Shown here: positions 42,543-52,942 of the stretch, one piece after another
Position numbering within the stretch: position 1 is the stretch's first letter
How the letters are laid out: each line of letters starts with the position of its first letter
Assembly: GCA_011316305.1 (NCBI GenBank)
Contig: SAUG01000053.1
Coordinates: forward strand, 496,001-560,000
Reading direction: 5' to 3'
DNA: 64,000 nucleotides
DNA from: Rusavskia elegans
Lineage: Eukaryota > Ascomycota > Lecanoromycetes > Teloschistales > Teloschistaceae
Translations under genes and position numbers: made by a program
Notes under the pieces: generated by a model
The model's input: the letters and a program-made list of their open reading frames with translations, nothing else
Database searches by the model: none
Told to the model about the DNA's origin: nothing

Positions 42543-43139
42543 TCAGATTGGCTTGACCCCCAAGTTCCTCTCCGCGCTATGCACCAGACTCCCGATTTCC
42601 CAGAAGTCACTGATGCAACGTGACACTGCCTTCCAGTCTTTTCCTTTCTCCTTCATGAAATTCTGTCCCGCCCACATGCGTTGAAAGAGTAAGCCTTTCA
42701 TCTCCGCGTCGCTGGTTTTGTTGAACAGACCCTGCGTGTGTGAGCGATGCCTAGACATAGATAAAAGCTTGGCTGGGCGTGCAGAGGAATGCTTACATCG
42801 TATTGCTCTACAAATTTGTCGACATCTTTCTGACAATGCTCGATGGTGTTTTTTTCGAATATTCCTTCAAGTCTCTCATACTCGTCGAGAGGGTCACGCA
42901 ACGCGTTGCTTTCCCCTCGAGGGTCCTTTGCGGCGTCTTCCTTAATCTTTTCTCCTTTGCGCTGTAGTTGCTCGAATTTCTTTTTCAAATCGGGATTGCG
43001 ATCAATACCATCCGTGAGAAGCTATCAATAATGAGCAAATGGAAAGGAGGCAACCACAGGGGCAGCGGGTTTGACGGTGTACCTGATACTTCTGCTGGAG
43101 AAGATTCACCTTTTCGAGCCGATGTTCGTTGTCCGACAT
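42543..43139 (-). CDS. lineage-specific small charged protein, family member A
   Basis: Three exons, 43083-43139, 42797-43021 and 42543-42731, give 156 aa, all joined in phase 0. The protein is hydrophilic, without signal peptide or membrane segment, and mostly predicted helix/coiled coil (KKKFEQLQRKGEKIKEDA). It shares with the gene at 43925-44313 the motif (A)AKDPR followed by a Leu/Glu-rich helix and a KDV-plus-EQ stretch, and the last intron falls immediately before Gly-Leu in both (QYD/GLFNK here). The C-terminal exon holds KEKGKDWKAVSRC. Function unknown; it may be a recently expanded, lineage-restricted family. Confidence 0.65.
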
Positions 43140-43924
43140 GGTGAATGCGACAGTGGATCGTATCTTTTACTGAGGGCGCCAAGCGTTCTTCGGTGATTAG
43201 AGCAGAGGTTGTATGATGCTGTAGTGGCAGTGGTAATATGGAAATTTTCGTTCAGTCCGTTTGCTTTTGTACCCAGGTGGTGCGCATTGTCGTGGGCCGG
43301 ACAAGGTCAAATGGTGGGCTTCTTGAGTCGATCGGCAACTGCTTCCCAAATAATGGAGCCTGTACAACGATACCGACATTCGAGCAAGGCCATCTCGTGG
43401 TCTGGAACTACAAGGGCCTCGATAAGGAAGGTGATCCGTTATGCCTAGGTATGATCGAGCGGGCATTGCGATCGGATCACACCGTGGCACGGGGATTCGG
43501 TGTGTCAAAACATGCTGGATCAAGGATTATGGCTATAAGGCTGCAGACGTGCACGACTGTGGCGGCACCCAGGCCATGCAAGTAAACCCATTGTTCCCTG
43601 CAAAGTGTGGAGGACTAAGCGTGTGATCAGAACTTTTGTCATTCCTGATTGGAGTACATGACTTGACAGACCTGTCCCACGACAGTTTGAGGCCTAATAC
43701 TCAACTTCTACCTAGATCGACAGCAGGCATTCTTTCACATGACAATCGGGAGACGCCCAAGATCCCGTCGGAATGTTTTCACGACATTGTGCATCCACCC
43801 TTGTCGGAAACAAGCCCTGACCCAAAGTTCTGAAATGACTGAATGTGCGGAAATGACAAGTCCAACCCCATGCTTCTGCTTCCCCGTGCTCTCTCCTCCG
43901 ACACGCGGGAAACATACGAATTGC
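43140..43924. other. intergenic between family members A and B
   Basis: A plus-strand frame 43238-43585 with several cysteines (NCFPNNGACTTIP, DPLCLG) and a second frame to 43626 (CVKTCW, DCGG, AKCGG) may be pieces of a small cysteine-rich gene, but no convincing signal peptide or splice plan was found. Confidence 0.3.
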
Positions 43925-44313
43925 TCAAGAGGATCGGACTTTCTCCAGGATTTGCTCCATCATGTCTGCAACGTCTTTCTTGACAATGGTCAACTTCTTT
44001 ACTGCGTCATCAAGTTCGCAGTATTCGTTCATCAATGCGCTCAAGCGCTCGTCGTCCCTCGGGTCCTTTGCTGCCTCGTCTTTGACTCCTTTGCCCTTTT
44101 CCTTTTGCTGCATGATGCACTTTTGAACGTGAGCGTCTTCGTTCTTTTGCAGCAAGCCCTGAGTACAGATTTAATACCAGAGGCTGTTTGGTATAAGGCA
44201 GGATGTGTATATACCTCGTACTCTCCTGCAAACTGATCGATACGTTGCAGGACGGCATCGAGATCATGTCCCTTCGGAGGCTCAAGCGAATCGCTTTGTT
44301 CGGCGGCTTGCAT
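43925..44313 (-). CDS. lineage-specific small charged protein, family member B
   Basis: Two exons, 44215-44313 and 43925-44158, give 110 aa. The 56-nt intron interrupts between GEYE and GLLQKNED, the same relative place and phase as the last intron of member A. The motif DEAAKDPRDD followed by LSALMNEYCELDDAV and KKDVADMMEQI mirrors member A (DAAKDPRGE, LRDPLDEYERL, QKDVDKFVEQ). Very Lys/Glu/Asp-rich, soluble, helical. A TATA box lies about 104 nt upstream. Function unknown. Confidence 0.65.
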
Positions 44314-44416
44314 GGCGAATGTAAAGTTTGGTCAGGTCTGAGAATGGTGTTGTGGAAGCTGGAAGAAGTGTTTTGATGTGTTGAAGACAGAACACTGACA
44401 GAGGGGCAGACGTGGA

Positions 44417-44424
44417 TATTTATA
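44417..44424 (-). promoter_or_regulatory. TATA box of family member B
   Basis: TATAAATA on the minus strand, about 104 nt upstream of the ATG at 44313. It supports member B being an expressed gene. Confidence 0.45.
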
Positions 44425-45090
44425 AGTCAACAGGTCTTCTCTTAGCGCCGATTCACAGCCATTTCCAGTACATCGGAAACGACTCAACAGGGTTATATGA
44501 ACCAGGAGCTGCTTTGCCACCTTGATGGCGTCGACAAGTCGTGACGACTCACCTACACCGCGTCGTACAGCTTTCTAGGCCCTGGACTATGAGGATGTGA
44601 GCAAGCTTATTTGTCTAGGAGAGATTCATACAATGTGGAAGAGTGGGATGTTTCAGTACTCTAGACGACCTGTTCTTAGACTTCATCCTCTCATGTTCTC
44701 AAACTGTTCCTCAAAACAAGCAAAATCTGTATCATGTTGAATGGCGCTAGGACAAAGGATAGTTTTCAAAAGAAGACTCACACCTTCGCTCGATGCTATA
44801 CCTGGCAACGAGCATTCCTAAGCTTCTGTAATGACTGGAGCTGCGACAGCTTCACGGCTGGTACGCCGCCTTGGAGGAGAAATCTGTCCCGTTGCTCTTG
44901 ATGTCCTCCTCGTTAAGGTTGACGATCCCTCCTCTTTTCAAGGCAAAGTCTTCACCCCGTCATTGTTTCGAGCCGCGCTGACCCCAGGGAGTCAGGATAA
45001 CATCGCCTTGAAGTGACTTGGTAACAGGATCATGGACGTCGTACTCAGACCTCGATACTTCGAAATTCTTTCCCTTGTTGATTTCCGGGA
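44425..45090. other. intergenic between family members B and C
   Basis: Apart from the promoter of member B, no gene was recognised. Confidence 0.35.
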
Positions 45091-45521
45091 TCACGGCGCT
45101 TGGGCGCTTGAACACTTGTGCCACTTGTCCATGAGGGTTCTCAATTTCTTCCAGTCCTTGTCCTGATTCTTGGCTTCCTCCTTGATCTCCAATTCGAGGT
45201 GTTTGTACTCAAGGTACTTGTTGTAGATTTCGCTCGTCTTAGAGATCTCTTTGGGCAGGCCCTACAAACGTGCGGTCAGTAAATCCTACCAAGACGAATG
45301 ACGAGAAGGGCATTAAGCGGCTGGATAAGATTTCAGCTTCTTACCTCCGTTGTGTTCTCGGACAGAAATTGGAATGTTGTTAGATCACGCTCATTGTCCT
45401 GGCCGAATTGGGCGTCCTTGTGTGAAGCGGTGACTCTCAACAGTTGACATGGCTTGGGAAGAGATGTAATGAGGCTGTTGTATTGGCGGTGTGTTAGGAT
45501 CGTCAGGTCGTGTTGACTTTA
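45091..45521 (-). pseudogene. family member C, probably broken
   Basis: A 57-codon last exon (45091-45261) begins GLPKEISKTSEIYNKYLEYK, with the Gly-Leu intron junction shared by members A and B, and contains IKEEAKNQDKDWKKLRTLMD, like the KDWKAVS part of member A. The preceding exon ends at 45345 (FLSENTTE) and its frame is open up to a TAA at 45519, but holds no ATG. An ATG in another frame gives MSTVESHRFTQ, similar to member A's MSDNEHRLEKV, so a frameshift between the two frames is the simplest explanation. An unseen upstream exon is the alternative. Confidence 0.45.
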
Positions 45522-46188
45522 TTGCAGAGTGCTCGTCAAATACACAGGGAATTCGGACCTGGAAGAAAGTAGCATGGCTGCTTGTTCAAAAAGATGAAAA
45601 GATCTGGTCCTCTGGTGCCCAGGATGAATGGGGCGGTCTTCTGGGGAGGCAAATGCAAGCTATAGTTGTGGAACTGTAAAGTACAGAAGGCGGCACCCCG
45701 TTGGCCAGAATTTCCCGGGCGTACAAACGGAACGGCAGAGAGTTGCCTGTCGGAGAACCATCATGAGAGCAAATGTTCATGTGATTCTGCTCGGACGCTT
45801 TTTCCAAACGGAACACATAGCGGTGGGGCCTCGAGTCATTTTGTGCATCCTGGTACTGTCCAACGAAGGTACACAGCTCGCCTATCGAGGGTCAGCCCTT
45901 TCTTTCGCCCAATGCTATACCCAGCAAAGAGTATTCTTAGACACACACAGGTTGGTCCCGTTCAATGGAGTCAGGCTATCCCTGTAATCGATGTGAATGA
46001 GGGGCCCCGCCTCTTTACCCCGGTCTGAGCTGAGGTAGCATAGCAACGCGAACCGGGAAGAACGCAACGTATCGATCAGGACGGTACCCCTCAGCATTTA
46101 AAAGGCCACAGGATGATCTGATCTTCCCTATGTAATCTGATGAACTGCCTCATACTCTTCACTTGCCTTAGTTGCCCTATTAGATGCA
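45522..46188. other. intergenic between family members C and D
   Basis: No supportable gene. A TTTAAAAGG element about 90 nt upstream of 46189 may serve as the TATA box of member D. Confidence 0.35.
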
Positions 46189-46721
46189 ATGGGCGACGCC
46201 AGCCGGAAGTTCAAGCTGGGAGTCTGTCTCGAGACACCACAGAATCTGTGGTTGCAGAAAGTTGACGAGGATCTAAAGAAGCTCGAGGTTAGTTTTCCTC
46301 AGTGGACACTGTTTCGTTAAAATATCAGTCGCTCGTTCGTTGAATATTCGGATCCAGCTAATCATCACTGACGCAGAAATTGATGCCAAATGTCGAAGAA
46401 AACAACAACGAAGCATGGATAATGTACCATCAGCTGCAGGACCTAGCAGCCAAGTTGAAGGAAGCAGAGAGAGAAAATCCGAACGACTCCAACGGCTTGG
46501 ATGTTCTGATAGCTCAATTCAGAGAGCGCGGACGTTTGCTTTCGGATAAAATCTATTGGGATGCGGAAAACGCAGCTCAGGAGGCCGCCGGAGGAAAGAA
46601 CCGCACTCTTCGACAGAATGGAAACCGGCAGCAGGTCTCCAGCAATCCAGCAGTAACAGCATCCGATGCAAAGCAGTCGATGGCTCCGGGAGGACCGATC
46701 CTTTCGCTCCGTAAACCTTGA
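46189..46721 (+). CDS. lineage-specific small charged protein, family member D
   Basis: Two exons, 46189-46287 and 46377-46721, give 147 aa; the 89-nt intron is phase 0 like those of the neighbouring family. Exon 1 reads MGDASRKFKLGVCLETP and ends QKVDEDLKKLE. Exon 2 starts KLMPNVEENNNEAW and continues as a charged helix (LKEAERENPNDSNGLDVLIA, FRERGRLLSDKI), followed by a Gln/Asn/Ser-rich tail. It resembles members A and B in layout (charged helix, an ENPND-type break where they have KDPR, another helix), but the sequence match is weak, so kinship is tentative. No signal peptide or membrane segment. Confidence 0.5.
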
Positions 46722-48087
46722 TTTGCGATCGGATATTGTTCTGTACTCAATGTGCAAAGTCTTGGAGTCCTATTCGGATTTAGCATCCTCGGAACTTATC
46801 CTGGCTCGTTCGTTGGCCTCTCAAGATTCGTGCGGCTTATCGACAACGAAGGAAATGCTTATGCAGGCAAACATTTTTAGAGGATCTAAGCTAACTCTTC
46901 GAGAATTGGCACTGGGTGGTTCGATACAAAAAAACCTCAGACTTATTTTCTCTTAGGATCGAAGGGTTATTCCGAAACGACGTTACGCTTTTAGAGATGT
47001 ATCGTAGCAAATCTATTCAATCCGACTTTACCTTAAATCGTAGATATCCACAAGTGTCGGTCGCCAAGCATTTTAGGTACCCATGTTACTTACATTTCAT
47101 TCACCAAAAGTCACAGTTCGACCTGAACCATGGCTTTTATCTCGTCGCATGCGGTACGTGGGTTGGAAAAGCTGGCTGATCGATAAAGAACAAGACAAAA
47201 GCGATATTCCTTTTATTTGGGCTCGGCCCAAGTACTGTAGCCTTTGGATGCTGTCCAGCATCCACCGACCTCAAAAACGGTAGTTCGATTTCTCTTATCC
47301 ATAAATTAGAATCAGGCCATTCTTTCAAATTGCTTATGACCCATCAAGACGACTCCCGGATACAATTTCTCGTTCCAAAGCTACAGAGTTAATTCCCCTA
47401 ATCGAAAACGAATCTGTCATTCGAGTTCGTGGCTAAAATATTATTGACCGTGTGAACAGCATTCGTTCCAGTCAATGCGCCCTTGGAATTCCATTTGGGG
47501 TATTTCTGTAATGCATCTTTGTCCGTCAGCACGTACAGTAACTTGCCATAGACGGTGCTTGTATAGTGGGGTGTGGAAAATCTACTATTAATCCGTTCCA
47601 GGAGTCCTTTGAAAAAGAATTCGCAAAGGTTGGGCGAGCAAGAGCTGCACTATGCCAACCATCTTATCAGTAGGTATCAGAACTTGAGGAGCCCCATTGT
47701 TCTTCCCGTTATTGGATTTGGCGCTTGCGCAGCGGTTTGGACCGCTGCCTGGATCTGTACCATCTTTGGTCAGCGAAGGTGACGTGGACTTGATCCAATG
47801 ATTTTAACGGTCAAAGCATTCTCGCATTCTTCGCCGATCTTGCGGGTACCTAAAGAGACTCCCAGGTAAAGCCTTAAGGTCTGTTGAAGACGTGACCTCC
47901 TTGCTGACCCCAGCCGCGTTTTGATGTTCACCTCATACAGCATAAGCCCGCATATGTTGTACTCCTTCTTTTACAGGTACAGCGCGCTGTAATCTTAATA
48001 CTCTCTTGCAACTTTCGCCCTTAAAAGTCCCTTACGTTCTTCTCCTTAGGATTCAGGCGGGCAGAGTAAACGGAGCTTCAGATTCCA
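46722..48087. other. 1.4-kb gene-poor interval
   Basis: No supported gene. A 70-codon frame ending at 47782 has a hydrophobic stretch (VLPVIGFGACAAVWTAAWIC) but only a GTG at its start; it may be an exon remnant of a membrane protein like the one downstream. Confidence 0.35.
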
Positions 48088-48821
48088 ATGTCCGGTGTTG
48101 TCTGTCCCATAAATCCATCGTGCGACGATGGTGCACTTTCAACGACCGCAAATATCGCAGGACTTCTAACGTTTGCTTATGCCATTGCCGCAGGTCTATG
48201 GTTTTACTATCGATCTTTCAGAAGCGTTTCTCGTGAGGTGGAGAGCATTCTTGCGGACACTCATAGATCGCAATTGGGCACCTTTCGCTTACCCTCGGAT
48301 TTTTGGCCAATGGAGGAGATAGGAAAGCCTAACGAAGGCAAACGGCTTATAGAGATTGCAACCATGGCAGCATCAACGGCCAGTCTCCGGATTGATGGCT
48401 TGAGGCAACTCGCAAATCAATTCCTGAAAGGCTACGGTGAATCGGTCGGATTTCGTGATCGTGTTCTCTTCATGTTATCACAACAAGATATGGCAGAAAA
48501 GAGTGCGTCAGTCACTCGAGCGTTGGAGGCCTTGAAGTCAGCAGGTATCCGGTTCGTCCCACGTCCCCACAACGTGGAGTTGGCCCCTGACACACACACT
48601 CCAGGTACGAAAAGTTCGCAGAGTCACTCTATCGGAAACAGCAGAATCAAGCATTCAACGACCAGCAAAAGATGCTTAAAGATCAGAAGGAAGCATTGGA
48701 AGAACTCAAGTCCCGGCTGAGAGTGCTCGAAGTGGCTCTGCAAGTCACAGAAATAGAAAGCGTATCAGCAATGGAACCCATAATTGCAAATCCTCGGATG
48801 TTGCAGAGCCATTGGTCTTAA
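48088..48821 (+). CDS. hypothetical membrane-anchored coiled-coil protein
   Basis: Two exons, 48088-48544 and 48622-48821, give 218 aa. The acceptor at 48621 is favoured because only it joins ALEALKSA to ESLYRKQQNQAFNDQQK in frame; reading through the intron would lose a clear coiled coil. A short N-terminus with two cysteines (CPINPSC) precedes one hydrophobic helix (about 24-42, AGLLTFAYAIAAGLWFYY). The rest is soluble and helical, ending in a strongly predicted coiled coil (DQKEALEELKSRLRVLEVAL). Similar fungal proteins with an N-terminal membrane helix and coiled coil are often of unknown function, and I do not recognise a named family. Confidence 0.6.
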
Positions 48822-48883
48822 ATTTTATCGTGCTAGCATTCGAAGCAGTACGTTACAACAATTCCTCGTTCACTCTAGAAATT

Positions 48884-49411
48884 CTACTCACTCTCGATAG
48901 TCGCAGTCCTATTTCCATGACTCGTCGGCGGTCCCATATACCTAGCAATCATAACCCCCAACATGTTATGCCACCCTAATCTCAGCACCCCTCCCAGATG
49001 CGGTTCTTTGATCACACACTCCATCGCAACAGTCGTGGCCGCTCTTTTAATATCATCCAAGGTCGTCCAGTCGTGTCCGACGGCATTTGACGCATATTCG
49101 ACGCTGATAAGACATTTGTTACGAGCTGTTCCTGCTCTAGAGTGCCAGACCGCCGGCAATCGAATATCAGGCCGCTCTGAGAGGAAACGGCTGAATTTGA
49201 GGGGGATGTCGGGGTCTCGGCCTCGTGTGATTTCTTGGTTTATTATCTCGATGCAGTCGCGGAATATCAACGGCCGGAAATGGGTTTCGGGGTCCCAGCA
49301 ATCGGCGTGGCGGCCAGGAACGGAAATGTTATGGATGAGCGGACTACCGATGACCATGAGGGTGTATGTGAGGAGTGTTGTCAAGGCAAGGAAGTAAATT
49401 GTTGTGGTCAT
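48884..49411 (-). CDS. small secreted protein, 175 aa
   Basis: Single exon from the ATG at 49411. The signal peptide is MTTTIYFLALTTLLTYTLMV followed by a GSPL cleavage region. The mature protein has four cysteines (HADCWD, FRDCIEII, NKCLISV, MECVI), well spaced for two disulfides, and two regions typical of a widespread family of ascomycete secreted proteins of unknown function: an RPLIFRDCIEIINQEI helix and a C-terminal GGVLRLGWHNMLGVMI segment. Several charged and aromatic residues (KFSRF, HDWTTLDDIKRA) lie between them. Function unknown; wall-associated or effector-like roles are possible. Confidence 0.65.
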   Translation of the reverse strand: MTTTIYFLALTTLLTYTLMVIGSPLIHNISVPGRHADCWDPETHFRPLIFRDCIEIINQEITRGRDPDIPLKFSRFLSERPDIRLPAVWHSRAGTARNKCLISVEYASNAVGHDWTTLDDIKRAATTVAMECVIKEPHLGGVLRLGWHNMLGVMIARYMGPPTSHGNRTATIESE

Positions 49412-49951
49412 GGTCAGAGAATTTGCACAACCTGAGAGTCAAATGTCCGGAGAAAAACCTCAACCAAATTCTCGGAGTATTTATGACCCCTCGGACGAAC
49501 AGTGTGTCAGATTACATATGTACGGCAGCTGCAGGCGCTTTGCGCATGTCACCACGGCATGATAACCTTGTCCCACGTGCGCATATCGCGAGGCCGACAA
49601 AACATCCCGCTGCATAGATCGACCAATAGGAATATAACGCATCATGATAACAGAGTATTGAAATAACATGAGAGGAGCAAGCTTACCACGCCTAGTCGTC
49701 ATCCAGGAGATACCAATCAAAGACTCTGAGATGATGATCGAGAAGCACCTTGGAGTACCTCCCCACGAATCAGATGCTATACCGGAGCTCATGTATGGCC
49801 GTAGAGTCCCATTGCAACCATCGTGGTCATACCTAACCCACGAGTAGATGGTGGAGCTACAATCCGATTCGGGCCCACCAGACGCAGACGCTGCTCTGGT
49901 GGACCATACCGTACGCCAACAATCCTGTCGTAATCCTTGGAAACTATTATT
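49412..49951. other. intergenic
   Basis: No gene recognised between the secreted protein promoter and the PNPOx-like gene 3' end. Confidence 0.35.
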
Positions 49952-50752
49952 TCATGAAATGCCGTTTACCATCGTCTCCCTCCCTCTCTGATCCTGTTCC
50001 TCCGGTGGCACAATCACCCAATCTTTCACGCCACCCTTCCAATCAGCTATCCTTCCCTCTCTCACCCCCACCAACATCACCCTCACCTCCTCGCCCTCGA
50101 TGAAGCAACTCGCTCCTCCGTCTCCCTCCGTCGAGGAAGGGTTCTGTGGTGCCCCAAACATCCCCTGCTCTTCCCTGATTTGATCTCCAAAAGTGTTATT
50201 CTCTAGATGCCGTTCCTTACACCACGCTTCTTCCTCACTTCCCCTTTCGATGATCCTTGCTGTGCCATTGATGGTCGCACTTATGCTGCTTAGAGCACTG
50301 GTGTTGATGTTGAGAAGGAGACTGGCCAGACTCGATCGTGTAGCTTGTGGTGGAGGCGAACTCTCACGGGTGGGGTCAGGGACCCGCGTTGGAGGGCGAT
50401 GAGAGACCCAGTCGTGGACTAAGAGCGAGACTCGAGGATTGTTGATGAGATTGAGGGTCTTTTTGGAGGAGGGGTTTGTTGTCATTATTATGACCGGGCT
50501 GGGGTCAAAAGGAGTGGAGGGGAGGTAGGTGTAGTTCATAAGGGAGACGTGAGGGTAGAGGGCATCGCAGGTTGCTAAATGAAGCTGTTTGGACTTGATT
50601 AGTGCATTGAAGAAACGAAGGTGGAGTGAACCTACAAACCGGGCGTTCTTCAAGCACGTCTCGACTTCGGGTGGTAAGGTTGAGGAAAACTGTGGATGTG
50701 TTGCGGTTGCCGAAGCCTCCCAGTTCAGCGGCGGTTGCTGTACCTCCGCCAT
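49952..50752 (-). CDS. pyridoxamine 5'-phosphate oxidase-like FMN-binding protein
   Basis: Two exons, 50636-50752 and 49952-50584, give 249 aa. The 51-nt intron is in frame and stop-free, so it can be read through; splicing restores the conserved TCLKNARF-LHLATC junction. The split-barrel PNPOx fold binds FMN. Relatives in yeast are the YPR172W/YLR456W pair, whose substrate is unsettled. Evidence: PPEVETCLKNARF, PHVSLMNYTYLP, VIIMTTNPSSKKTLNLINNP (the part likely contacting FMN phosphate), VSLLVHDWV, and a C-terminal VRVMLVGVREGRIADWKGG. A linker with Pro/Ser (about residues 115-140) is longer than in bacterial PNPOx. The ATG at 50752 is the only sensible start. Confidence 0.8.
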   Translation of the reverse strand: MAEVQQPPLNWEASATATHPQFSSTLPPEVETCLKNARFVGSLHLRFFNALIKSKQLHLATCDALYPHVSLMNYTYLPSTPFDPSPVIIMTTNPSSKKTLNLINNPRVSLLVHDWVSHRPPTRVPDPTRESSPPPQATRSSLASLLLNINTSALSSISATINGTARIIERGSEEEAWCKERHLENNTFGDQIREEQGMFGAPQNPSSTEGDGGASCFIEGEEVRVMLVGVREGRIADWKGGVKDWVIVPPEEQDQRGRETMVNGIS

Positions 50753-50877
50753 CGAAACGTTCCTGGATGATAGATCTCTTATTCCTGGAAGCTGGAATGA
50801 CTGATGGTAAACTGACAAAGTAGAGCACGATGAGCTAACGAAGACCCCTGCTCTCAAAGCCTCGGCTTGGCACTATC

Positions 50878-50885
50878 TTTATATA
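50878..50885 (-). promoter_or_regulatory. TATA box of the PNPOx-like gene
   Basis: TATATAAA on the minus strand, about 126 nt upstream of the ATG at 50752. Confidence 0.4.
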
Positions 50886-51344
50886 AGCTACCATCTCAAC
50901 TGAAAACACAATGTTAATCTGGTACATCAACAACTTCCAGCCCTTCATACTCGCCGGGAATCGAAGTCCGCTCGAGATGAAAGCGAGATCTATAAATCAC
51001 TCTGTCATGCACCTGTCCAATCGCGAACCATGACTTGGGGTCGGTATTCGTCTTTTTGAATACGACCTACAACTGTCCCTGCAGACTGATTTGCTTGCTC
51101 TTTGATATACGCTGATATACTTTTCGATCTACTCTAAGCCAAGAATGATGCGTATTTCACGATCTTATCCTTCGATGATCCGCATTGTGGCTGTGTATTC
51201 AACACGATTGTCGATCTGTAATGCAAAACAAGCACTCTAGCATCCAGAGCAGATTTGTCTCATCAACATCTCGATGATCTTTCAGACATCTGCGCACGAA
51301 GCAATCTTCAACGCAAGACACGCATAGCTTCGAGTGCCTACACC
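50886..51344. other. divergent intergenic region
   Basis: Between the PNPOx-like gene and the polytopic membrane protein; no gene seen. Confidence 0.35.
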
Positions 51345-52942
51345 ATGTCTCTAGTCCTCCAAAGCTTGGCAAGCGACAGCGTCCTATACAGCTTCCAAGA
51401 TGCCTTTTCTTCTTTCAGCAACAAGACACATGACGTCCATGGCTCCAAGGTGATAACCCTGTTTTCCAATGGTTGTTTGGTCGGAAATGGCTTGAGAGAC
51501 TGCGGAGCGGCTTGTCAAGATCCAAGTCTGATATTCGAAAATACAGCTACTTTACACAACTGTTTGCACTATCCTTCGATTGTGCAGGCCATCTCAGAAC
51601 AGGCTCTCGACCATGGCAGTGGAACAATTGCACGAGACTACGGCATCTCCGCAGCCAACGTTTCTGGCGCAACCAACGCAATCCAGCAATGTTTGACTGA
51701 CTACGCTTCTACCACGCCCAAGCCTTCCAAGTATTCGTCAACTCTATGTAGTGGCTCAACGCAAGCGCTGTGCTACGACCATACCAGCATTTGCGAAAGC
51801 GTATATGCTCCTGTCATCGAGGACATTGCTGGTGTCGGCGTATGTATTGTCCACCCTGGCACCGGTGCCTCAACTGATGTTGAACCTAGATCTACACTTC
51901 TTATTGGATGCAGAATGGTATAGCACTCGTGGCTTTTGCTCTACTACGGCTTTTTGACTTCTGGATCTATTATGTTACCATCGCCGTTCTTGGCTGTGTC
52001 CCTGGCCTCGAAAAGGCAAAGGTGAAAGCGGATTGGGCAAAACAGTCTGCCCTAAGACATCGCGTCCCTAATCTTATTTCATCTCTCTTCGAATTCCAGA
52101 AAGCTCAATGTTTCTTCATGATTGCTGTGCAGGTCGCCGCCATCATCATCGCGAAACGTGGTGGCTTTGACGCCAAAACTTTGCAGCAGCTCTCCAACAG
52201 CTACTCGGCCATCACTCTGGTAGCGATTTGCGGCTATCTTCCCGTCGTTTTCACCCTTCTGAACCTCCATGGTGCTGGCCAGGACTCGTGGTACATCATA
52301 GCACTTTCCACCATCACTGTTGTTATCGCCGGAATCACTGCTTTTACCACCAGGCGGTTCGATCCCAGTCCAAACGATCTACTCGACCTCGGTAACGTCA
52401 CCGGCAGCTGGGCGTCCTGCGGCAACAGAAACCCAACAACTTTCTGCTTAAGCCATCATACTGTTGACCCGTTCAACTACGGCGGAGGAGCGAAACACAT
52501 CTTTATATTCTGTATCGTTGTCCTCAGCTTCGTGGTCCTCGACAAGGTTCGGAGTTCGCGAATCCTCTTGCCAGCGAAAGCTGCCACACAAGAACTGAGA
52601 TACCCCCGCCGCGTCAATACTGCCTCTTTGAAACAGCGGACAACGACTGGCTTCTCAACACTGTCACGGCTTTCTGTCGTTCCAACCTACTACAGCAATC
52701 TGGACATCAAGACTAAACATAACATCAACATCATCATCTACGGCTGTGTCTGGATACTGTTCCTCTTTTTCTACTGCAGAGCGATATACTTGCTCTCCAA
52801 TTGGATCAACCACCAGAGTGGGGTCATAGGACCCTCGGCCTGGTCATTCGGACAGATTGTGTTGGTTTGGATGCAAACGGCTGATTGTCTTTGTATCACC
52901 TGCTTGCTATTCAAGATAGAAGTAGACGGAAACGGTACTTAG
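51345..52942 (+). CDS. polytopic membrane protein with cysteine-rich N-terminal ectodomain
   Basis: Two exons, 51345-51839 and 51914-52942, give 507 aa. The first 165 residues lack an obvious signal peptide but hold about nine cysteines (NGCLVG, RDCGAAC, HNCLHY, QQCLTD, TLCSGS, ALCYDH, SICESV), consistent with a disulfide-rich ectodomain. After the splice (AGVG/NGIALVAFALL) come about seven hydrophobic helices, for example LVAFALLRLFDFWIYYV, CFFMIAVQVAAIII, LVAICGYLPVVFTLL, WYIIALSTITVVIAG, IFIFCIVVLSFVVL, IIIYGCVWILFLFFY and FGQIVLVWMQTADCLCITCL. This plan is seen in many ascomycete proteins of unknown function, sometimes proposed as receptor-like. No specific family is recognised. Confidence 0.65.

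Noticed and set aside
44831..45016. 61-codon plus-strand ORF opposite the paralogue cluster
   Set aside because: No domain, weak context, and no matching splice sites; a chance frame is more likely.
50585..50635. 17 extra codons in the PNPOx-like protein
   Set aside because: GT...AG bounded, with a CTAAT-like branch site; its removal restores the conserved NARFLHLATC.
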